Positions 33,740 through 43,500 of a stretch of 64,000 bases of DNA are shown piece after piece. The stretch lies in NCBI GenBank assembly GCA_029718625.1, contig JAINUF010000034.1, forward strand, positions 186,001 through 250,000, in the 5' to 3' direction. Both the position numbers and the translations under genes were made by a program. The notes below the pieces were generated by a model. The model had not been told where the DNA came from. It saw only the letters and a list, made by a program, of their open reading frames with translations, and searched no databases. How positions within the stretch are numbered: the stretch's first letter is position 1; every line of letters starts with the position of its first letter. The DNA is from Synaphobranchus kaupii (Eukaryota > Chordata > Actinopteri > Anguilliformes > Synaphobranchidae).

Positions 33740-34589
33740 ATGGCATGGATGAGCAGTCCGCCTATTCAGAAAGCTGGCAGACCCCTAACGTCGGGAAAAC
33801 AGGGGGAAGTGTGTGGGGCAGGTAAGGCCGATCTCAGGCTGGTGCTCCTTGGGGGCAGGAATTCTGGAAAGAGCTCTGCAGGAAATGCCATCTTGAGGAG
33901 AAATGCGTTCGCCATCGGCAAAGCGAATTGCAAATGCACGACGAAGCAGGCGAAGGTTGCGGGCATGAAGGTCACTGTGGTGGACACTCCAGGCTGGAAC
34001 TATGCCACGACCCCCATCCTACAGGAGATCAAAAGGGAGATGGAGCGCAGTGTGTCCTTGTGCTCCCCAGGGCCCCATGCTTTCCTCCTGGCCATCCCTG
34101 TGGATTCAGACATAATACAGACAAGGCTGCACGAGCATATGCGTCTGATCGGCGAGATGGTTTGGCGATACACCCTAGTGCTGTTCACCTGCGGGGACAG
34201 GCTGGCCGACTCAACCATAGAGCAGTACATCGTCAGCAAAAGCAGAGCTTTGCAGAGGCTGCTTGGAAAATGTGAGAACAGGTACCATGTTCTCAATAAT
34301 TTAAACATGAGAGACGAAAACCAGGTCACAGAGCTCCTGAAAAAGGTAGAAAGTATGAGGTTGAACAATATCGGATGCTACAGATGTGAGTTACACCAAC
34401 ATATTGAACCAGATGTTGAGCCAGAGCAAGCACAACAACCAAGACAGAGAGGAGCTGAGAGAAATGAGAGTGAGAGAGACCAGAGAGAGGAACAGAACAG
34501 GAGTGAGAGAGACCAGATACAGAATGCCGGCAAACATGGGAAAGCACCAGAGAGTGAAGAAACAACAGAAATCAACCAAGCTCCAACCT
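33740..34589 (+). CDS. GIMAP-like exon 1: AIG1 GTP-binding domain
   Basis: Carries the complete G domain (G1 GxxxxGKS, G3 DTPG, G4 TCGD, and the RYHVLNN G5-like motif) and an Arg/Glu-rich tail with short repeats near 34440-34520 ([18 protein letters not shown]). Ends one base into a codon at GTGAGT. Reading on, a stop follows at 34616-34618. Confidence 0.92.
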
Positions 34590-37500
34590 GTGAGTGCCAA
34601 AATTTTATTTATACTTGATCTAATAATTAATAGCCATTACAGTTTTTCTCAGTCGCTTTGGTACATTTCTCGAATCATCCTTAACATTTGCAAAACAGTA
34701 AGTGCATTTCTCGAAACAATTAGTACAAACAGCACCACACAATGGATTACCTGCAAAAGCTCGTAACTTGCTCAAAATCCTTAGTTCATCTCTCAAAAGT
34801 AAATATTTATGTCAATGAACATGTCAGCGCGATCAGAATGACAAGTCCTTGTGTCATTGTTTACAAACAAGATAGTCAAAATGCTTAGCCATGTTGTCAA
34901 TATACAATGTTGTCAATATACAGTGTACTATTTTCTGATGTAAACTATGCCTAAGATTTTGATGGCAATGATTGAAAATGCACGCTAAACCGCAAAGGGA
35001 AAGTGGCGTATCTCTCTAGGTACGCTTTAAGATTCCCTATCTGTTGCGTTTGGTTCTCCGAACCTTACCTCACCCCATCACACATCCAGGTATATGAAGT
35101 TGTGAGGTGGTTCACTTGCTTCCAGTTCAATTATACGCTATATCCCAGAAGATACAAAATTAGGTTTATGAATTACATGTATTTTCATTTTGGACAAAAT
35201 AGTTACATCAAATGTATACATATTGCATGTTATTTTCTACAGCCATAGCAAATGTGTACAGGTCACACTTACTGTACTGTATATCACAATACAATGTTGT
35301 ACTGTTTACTGTAAAGTACAGTTACTGTATGCACATAGATGTTTTACCTGTACATACTGGTACCGTAGCTCCTTCACTCTGTCACCATTCCTTTCAAATG
35401 GTACACGGTACAGCTGTCTCATGCTCATCTGGTGTCTTTTCAGCACCCTGTTGATAGTTGAGATGCTAACAGCTTGGATGTTTTCAAAGACATTGTTGTC
35501 TTCTTTAATGGCACTCTGTATCTCCCTTAGTCTAATGGCATTATTTGCTGTGGCTATGGTGCAAATAGCCTCCTCCTGTTGAGGTGTCCTCAAAAGGGGC
35601 CCTCTGCCACCCCTGTGAGGTAGTCTTGCAATCCTATGTGGGAAAAATACAGTAATGCAAAACACAAGATTGAGTACGAGTTCAAAACATATGTCACTGT
35701 ATATATACACTACTCACAAAAAGTTAGGGATATTTGGCTTTCGGGTGAAATTTATGGAAAATGTAAGTTCACGCTACAGTGATATTATACGTATCATGAA
35801 AGTAGGGCATTTAAGTAGAAGCATGCAATGGTGATTTCCTCATCTCAAACAATTTATTGAAACAAAAGCCAACAACAGTGGTGGGTATACCACAACAAAA
35901 ATGTCAATGTCTCAATAACTTGTCATGTGCCCTTGAGCATCAATTACAGCTTGACAACGACGTCTCATGCTGTTCACAAGTCGACTTATTGTCTGCTGAG
36001 GCATGGCATCCCACTCTTCTTGAAGGGCGGCCCTCAGGTCAGAGGTTCTGGGGTACAGAGTTACGAGCCTCTACACGGTGAGTCAGCTGATCCCATAGGT
36101 TTTCTATGGGATTCAGGTCTGGAGAAAGTGCAGGCCACTCCATTTGAGGTACCCCAGTCTCCAGCAGCCTTTCCCTAATGATGCGACCTCGATGAGCTGG
36201 AGCATTGTCGTCCATGAAGATGAAATTAGGCCTGTGTTGTTCATGCAGGGGCACAATGACTGGATTAATGATGTTATTCAGGTAGTATGGGCTTGTCACT
36301 GTACCATTCACAAAGTGTAGGGCAGTTCTGTATTGACTAGACACACCTGCCCACACTGTAACACCGCCACCACCAAAGGGTCGTCTGGTGACAACAGTGG
36401 CTGATGCATAGCGCTCTCCTTGACGTCTCCAACATCGTTGGCGGCCATCATTTCTGCTCAACGTGAATCGACTTTCATCAGAGAACAGCACTGAGGCCCA
36501 CTGGTCCCTCGTCCAGCGTAAATGCTCCCTGGCCCATGCAAGACGATGACGCCTGTGCCTGGTGGTGTGGTCAGGTACCCTTGCAGGTCGTCTAGCACGC
36601 AGACCACGCTGATGTAAACGGTTTCGAATGGTCTGACGTGACACTTGGGTGCCTCTCACCTCCCTTAAATGTGCCTGGAGTTGAGTGGCATTCATCATCC
36701 GGTTCCGCAGGGCACTGTTCACAATGAAGCGGTCATCAGTGTGGGATGTGGCCAAAGGACGTCCACTTCTATGCCTTTCTGTGACTCTTCCAGTCTCTCT
36801 GTATCTCTGTTGCAACCTGCTGATGACACTCTGTGACACTCTAAGCTCAGTGGCCACTTCCCTCTGAGAACATCCTGTTTTAAGCCTCGCAATGGCGAGG
36901 TACTGTTGATCAATTGTTAGGTGTCGTCTTGGTCTCATGATGTCAAAATGTGAACAGCATGATGAAGAGGACTGTTTAAATACCAATTCTAATTGAACCA
37001 GGAAATTTATTAGTCGATTCATGGATCAAACACCTGTTGTGAATTTTGCCGTTCAGCTCCTTGTTAGAGAACAGCAAGTTGTGCAAAAAGTACTGAAACA
37101 TTGAATAGTTGGACATGTGCATTCAAAAGTTTAGAGAAGGTCAAATTAATTTCACCTGTAAAGGTTATAGTGCATTTTAGGTTCATCCTGAAATTTCACC
37201 CGAAAGCCCCCTAACGAATATCCCTAACTTTTTGTGAGTAGTGTATATATATCTACACTGTATATATGTATACATGTGTGTGTGTTTGTGTGTTACAGTA
37301 TATGTACAGTATGTATCTGTATAAAGTATATTTACTGTATACTGTAAAATTCAAGTGGAATACTGTAATATCAAGCATTACAGTAAGTATACAGTATTAC
37401 AGTACAGTGCACATTGTTGGATTACATACCTGTTCTGTCTACGAAACGTTTGAATGATTGAGGACACGGTTGTTCTCCCAACATTCGGCTGCACCCTTCG

Positions 37501-40500
37501 ACCAGCCTCGGCCATTGTAAGGCCCTGATTGAGAACATGGTCCACAATTGTGACCCTTATTTCATCGGGAACATGTCTATGTCCTTGGCCTCTTCTACCT
37601 CTTCCTCTGTTTTGCCTCCCTACCCTTCCCCCATGCAGCCTTACTCCTCTTCTTCTTCCCGGCTGTAGACCCTGTTCATTTCCTTGTTGTTCTTCCATTG
37701 TCAGAAATTGTAACACTGTGTTGTGCTCTGTGTATATACGCTTGCCAATTGAAGGTTCATGAGATGCACCTCTGAGCTATTTTAGAGAACTGGTTGAATA
37801 TTGGTTGATCTAACGCTTCACACATTCCCCTTCATTAGTGAAAGTCAAGATTCACCTGAGAGCAATTAATCAATTCAGGACACATTTACAAAAAAGTCTA
37901 ATAGAAATGTATAGAAAATATGCTTGACAGATTATGACAACTGGTTCAACCATTTTGCATGTAATGACTTATGCAATGAACTAATGCCTAGATGTTTTGG
38001 GGGGTAAGACTATTCAACAGAGAACCAGTATAATACATTTTGATCAACATGACATAAGCAATGGATAATGCAGGAAACAGCAGACAATTGTGCATGATCA
38101 ATTGCATGAATGTGCCAAAGCATTTGCAATTTGTTCAAAAGAATGAGAAATTGCTTTTATGATGTGCACAAGTGACGGGATGATGTGGAGGTTGAACAAG
38201 TAGTTTTGAGAATTTCAATTCTGATCTGAGAAATGTACCAAAGTGACTGAGAAAAACTGTAAAATCACAAATATGAGGTGCCGGTAAAAAGCAGCGGTAA
38301 AGGGCCAGACTTTCAGTCTGAGCAGTTGCGCTCTGAGCATTGAAGATTCGATCCCCAGTCCTGCCAGATCCGAGTATGCCCGTTGCCTTAAGGGTGCGGC
38401 AATTGGCAGCCGCTCCCGGGGTGGGGGGTGTCACATTCTGCCCTCCTATATTGATACTGGAGATTACAGTTTTTTACGATTGCTTTGACTCATTTTGCGC
38501 AACAAAGTTTCAATGTGCAAAACTCTTAACACAGAATGCTATACTGCTCATTTTTGGTTCAAAATGTAATATAGCATGCAAAATAAAAATACCAGTGTCA
38601 AATCAGAGAATATTATATGCAAAAGTTTATCACAGCACCAGAACATTAGATATTTCAAACAATGAAGTTAAATCATTGCTGCATTTTCAATATACAACAG
38701 TCATCATGAAATAATGCTGCCAAACACAAAATCCTTCTGATAAAAAAAGAGTTTGAAAGTGTTTTTTGGTCATAACGCAAAATGCTATACTCCTAATCTT
38801 GGGCTCAAAATCATATATAGCATGCACAATAGAAACAACTGAACCAAATTAGATTGTATTTCATGCTAATGTTTATCATAGTGTCAGAACAGTGGATATG
38901 TTTATCGTTGAAGTTTAATTATTGGTGCATTTTCAAATACAACGGCCAAAATCAAATACAGTTTTTTACGATTGCTTTGACTCATTTTGCACAGCAGAAT
39001 TTCAATGTACAAAACTCAAAATGCAAAGTGCCAAACTGACTTTCAAAATTCATACTCTAAGACACTACATCCTATGCTGGCATACAAAGTGTAAAACTGT
39101 TAATGCAAAGTGCTAAACTGACTTGCAGAATTCTTACCTTAAGTCACTACATCCTATGATGACATACAAAGTGTAAAACTGTTAACTCAAAGTGCTAAAC
39201 TGACTTGCAGAATTCTTACCTTAGGACACTACATCCTATGCTGACATACAAAGTGCCAAACTCTAAATCATATGCTCCATTCTCAGAATACAGCCACCTA
39301 ATATTACAACAATGTTCAAATGTTTATTACTACAAATTCAGATCACTAAATCAATTCAACAGGTGTTTATAGTCATGTCTCAGTACTTCCAACAACCTTG
39401 CCCAGGTGAGTAGCATTGCAACACAATTGATAATATCTTCACCACTACATAAAAGGCTGCTTAGAAACCTGAATGGCAGTTTCTGACAACATGGAGCAGG
39501 CCAGTGAGGTTGAGGGTGGTAACGAAGGACAGGGTCATGGTTGTGGTCATGGTCGTGGACCATGTACAGTAAATATACAGTATATAGGTAATAGGTACTG
39601 TACATGCCTATTTTGCCTAGACCCAGCCCTGAGACCATTGGGCAGGCCCACACACATCCATCCCTGATTGGTCAGCCTGACCCTCTGCTGGGGGCATAGT
39701 ACAACTCCGTGCGCCTCATACATTTTCTGGATGGGCTGTACAACCGTCTTGTACAGCCAAATGCTCAGATGGTGTTCATCATTGTCTGGGGCAATCTAAA
39801 CTTTTATCGTGCATTGGCTGTGCAAGACTGGTTTACAGCCCATCCATAGTTCCGATTCCAATTCCTTCCACCTTACTCCCCCTTTCTGAACCCCATCAAG
39901 GAGTTTTTCTCGGTCTGGTGGAAGGAAGGTATACGATAGGTGTCCATATGAGCAGGAAACGCTCCTTCAGGCCATGGATGAGGCATGCGATGACAGTACA
40001 GCCCAGCAGTGTCAGGGGTGGATAAGGCACTCAAAGATTTTACCAGCGCTGTCTTGCCAATGAAGACATCAGATGCGACGTCGACAGAATTCTGTGGCCA
40101 AATGCAGCGGAGAGGCAAAATGCTGGTTAAGCACAGAGAAGCAGTTTTTTTTTAACTTTACAGTAAAGTTTGTTGTTACTGTAACTGTTTTTGCTTTTAC
40201 TGTTGTTTTTGTTTTTATTGTACAATACAGTTGAGTTTACAGTACTGCATTACTGTATGATTTTTCTTTAATGATTAAACTTCATATAATCTAATCTAAT
40301 ATTTTGTTTGTCATTCATAAAAACACAAGCGCAAAACTGCAGTCTATCACAGGGATGATTGCTGTACATAATTTATGAGGAAATGACCATTGCATATTCT
40401 TTTTTGGCAACAAGTATTTTGTGTTTGACTTTATTATTTGATAATAGCCATTGTATTTGAAAATGCACCAATAATTAAACTTCAACAATGAACATATCCA

Positions 40501-43500
40501 CTGTTCTGACACTATGATAAACTTTAGCATGAAATACAATTATCTAATTTGGTTCAGCTGTTTATATTGTGCATGCTATATATGATTTTGAGCCCAAGAT
40601 TAGGAGTATAGCATTTTGCGTTATGACCAAAAAACACTTTCAAACTCTTTTTTTATCAGAAGGATTTTGTGTTTGGCAGCATTATTTCATGATGACTGTT
40701 GTATATTGAAAATGCAGCAATGATTTAACTTCATTGTTTGAAATATCTAATGTTCTGGTGCTGTGATAAACTTTTGCATATAATATTCTCTGATTTGACA
40801 CTGGTATTTTTATTTTGCATGCTATATTACATTTTGAACCCAAAATGAGCAGTATAGCATTCTGTGTTAAGAGTTTTGCACATTGGAACTCTGTTGTGCA
40901 AAATGAGTCAAAGCAATCGTAAAAAATTGTAATGCGGTCAAACACAAAATACTTGTTACCAAAAAAGATTATGCAATGGTCATTTCCTCATAAATGCTTG
41001 AAATTATGTACAGCAAGCATCCCCTGTGATAGACTGCAGTTTTGCACTTGTGTTTTTATGAAAGACAAACAAAATATTAGATTAGATTATATGAAGTTTA
41101 ATCATTAAAGAAAAATCATACAGTAATGCAGTACTGTAAACTCAACTGTATTGTACAGTAAAAACAAAAACAACAGTAAAATCAAAAACAGTTACAGTAA
41201 CAACTGTACTGTAACTTTACTGTAAAGTTTTAAAAAAAACTGCTTCTCGGTGCAGAAGCATTTTGCCTCTCTGCTGCATTTGGCCACAGAATTTTGTCGA
41301 CGTCGCATCTGATGTCTTCGTTGGCAAGACAGCACTGGTAAAATCTTTTAGAGTGCCTTATCCACCCCTGACACTGCTGGGCTGTAATGTCGCATGCCTC
41401 ATCCATGACCTGAAGGAGCGTTTCCTGCTCATATGGACACCTATCGTATACCTTCCACCTCCAGGCCGAGAAAAACTCATCGATGGGGTTCAGAAAGGGG
41501 GAGTAAGGTGGAAGGAATTGGAATCGGAACTCTGAATGGGCTGTAAACCAGTCTTGCACAGCCAATGCATGATAGACGTTTACATTGTCCCAGACAATGA
41601 TGAACACCATCTGAGCATTTGGCTGCACGAGACGGTTGTACAGCCCATCCAGAAAATGTATGAGGCGCATGGAGTTGTATGCCCCCAGCAGAGGGTCAGG
41701 CTGACCAATCAGGGATGGATGTGTGTGGGCCTGCTCAATGGTCTCAGGGCCGGGTCTAGGCAAACTAGGCATGTACAGTACCTATTACCTATATACTGTA
41801 TATTTACTGTACATGGTCCACGACCATGACCCTGTCCTTCGTTACCAACCTCAACCTCACTGACCTGCTCCATGTTGTCAGAAACTGCCATTCAGGTTTC
41901 TAAGCAGCCTTTTATGTAGTGGTGAAGATATTATCAATTGTGTTGCAATGCTACTCACCTGGGCAAGGTTGTTGGAAGTACTGAGACATGACTACAAACA
42001 CCTGTTGAATTGATTTAGTGATCTGCATTTGTAGTAATAAACATTTGAACATTGTTGTAATATTAGGTGGCTGTATTCTGAGAATGGAGTATATGATTTA
42101 GAGTTTGGCACTTTGTATTAACAGTTTTGCACTTTGTATGTCAGCATAGGATGTAGTGTCCTAAGGTAAGAATTCTGCAAGTCAGTTTAACACTTTGCGT
42201 TAAGAGTTTTACACTTTGTATGTCAGCATAGGATGTAGTGTCTTAGAGTATGAATTTTGAAAGTCAGTTTGGCACTTTGCATTTTGAGTTTTGTACATTG
42301 AAATTCTGCTGTGCAAAATGAGTCAAAGCAATCGTAAAAAACTGTAATATGAACTAAAATTCCACATTGAGAGGAAAGCATTTTTTTATTGCATAGATTT
42401 TATTGAAATTAAACAGGAACATTAAGTGTCAGAGCGTCTAAATCACATCCTGGCCCACCCATTTATATTGGCTGAAACATCACACCCAATTCTACATGCC
42501 CACCTAGGCAGTTCTGGCTCACTTAGTTCTATGGAAGCCCAAACATTGTAACTGTATTCTGAATGTACTAGTGCAGTGCCTGTTCAAAATGTGCCTGTTT
42601 GGAACGGGCTGGACTTTATGTTCGCTAGCTCGAGAAAATTTCATGCACGATTTGCCGAGAGTGATGGGTGCTTCTTTTTGGGTATTTCAGGAAGTTCTGC
42701 GTTGAGCAATAGTTGTTCTTGTTCTTCTTGGGTTTCATGGCGGTTGGGCAGTTTCGGATGCGGCTTTCATGAGAGATGGTACGCTCAAGTAGTTCCGGGG
42801 AAGATTTTGCACTGTGACATTAGTTCCGGATTCCACATTCATAATAGTGGACGGCAAATGGCATAAAGGAAACAAAGCCACTTGGACACTGCACTTCCTA
42901 GGGTCCTGAGCAATACGCCTAGCGAATTTCATACGGTGCCCGGTTGTCGAGCAAATCGAAATACAGACACACAGACAGCAGACACGATTCCTGCCTTAAT
43001 AGTTAGACATTTTGTTGTTACATTTTTGACCCCTTCTCCCCTGAAACCCATACCTTCCTCTTGGTCCCCCAGTGAACAGGCCAAGCGGGGATCTGAAAGA
43101 GACTTCACAGATGCTGTCTGCAGCCCTAGAGGAGGGGCACATCTTTGGCCCCACCCTGGAGGAGGAGGGGCACATCTTTGGCCCCACCCTGGAGGAGGAG
43201 GGACACATCTTTGGCCCCACCCTGGAGGAGGAGGGGCATATCTCTGGGCCCACCCTGGAGGAGGAGGGGCATATCTCTGGGCCCACCCTGGAGGAGGAGG
43301 GGCATATCTCTGGGCCCGCCCTGGAGGAGGAGGGGCACATCTTTGGCCCCACCCTGGAGGAGGAGGGGCACATCTTTGGCCCCACCCTGGAGGAGGAGGG
43401 GCATATCTCTGGGCCCGCCCTGGAGGAGGAGGGGCACATCTCTGGGCCCACCCTGGAGGAGGAGGGGCATATCTCTGGGCCCACCCTGGAGGAGGAGGGG

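Larger units (their letters stand above)
35330..37697 (-). pseudogene. Transposase of the second family: N-terminal HTH exons only
   Basis: Exon a (about 37430-37697): [18 protein letters not shown]..., a Gly-Arg-rich start and an HTH ([20 protein letters not shown]) to FRRQNR, then a GTATGT donor. Exon b (about 35346-35635), after a CATAG acceptor: [12 protein letters not shown]... with the second DNA-binding region ([37 protein letters not shown]), ending ELRYQYVQ at a GTAAAA donor. No DDE exon is found between 34640 and 35340, so the gene is dead through loss of its catalytic part. It shows the part that the 26-kb family copies have lost. Confidence 0.78.
34640..38259 (-). mobile_element. 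DDE_3-type transposon, second family, with its own intron and a nested Tc1
   Basis: Ends CAGTTTTTCTCAGTCGCTTT (continuing GGTACATTTCTCGAA) and its complement ending AAAAACTG at 38259, with TA at 34638-34639 and 38260-38261. The termini share the CAGTTTTT start with the 26-kb and 38-kb elements but differ inside, so this is a sister family. Subterminal repeats resemble CATTTCTCGAAACAA. Its transposase is split by an intron now holding the Tc1-like element at 35708-37243. The catalytic 3' part is missing. Confidence 0.82.
38467..42344 (-). mobile_element. DDE transposon, first family, reverse-oriented copy split by a nested copy
   Basis: Outer ends CAGTTTTTTACGATTGC at 38467 and its complement ending ACTG at 42344, TA at 38465-38466 and 42345-42346. 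The left piece (38467-38958) is the reversed 3' part of the copy A sequence. The right piece (40930-42344) continues it after the inserted copy. The break falls at the TA in the motif ATCAAATA/ATGCGGTC, whose intact form is seen in copy A at about 27500-27515. Confidence 0.88.
34590..43072. other. 8.5-kb intron of the GIMAP-like gene filled with nested transposons
   Basis: Almost all of 34640-42344 is transposon: the TACAGTTTTTCTCAG-type element (34640-38259) with an inner Tc1-like element, a SINE-like piece, and the doubly nested TTTTTTACGATTGC-type elements. 42350-43050 has no recognisable feature. Confidence 0.7.
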
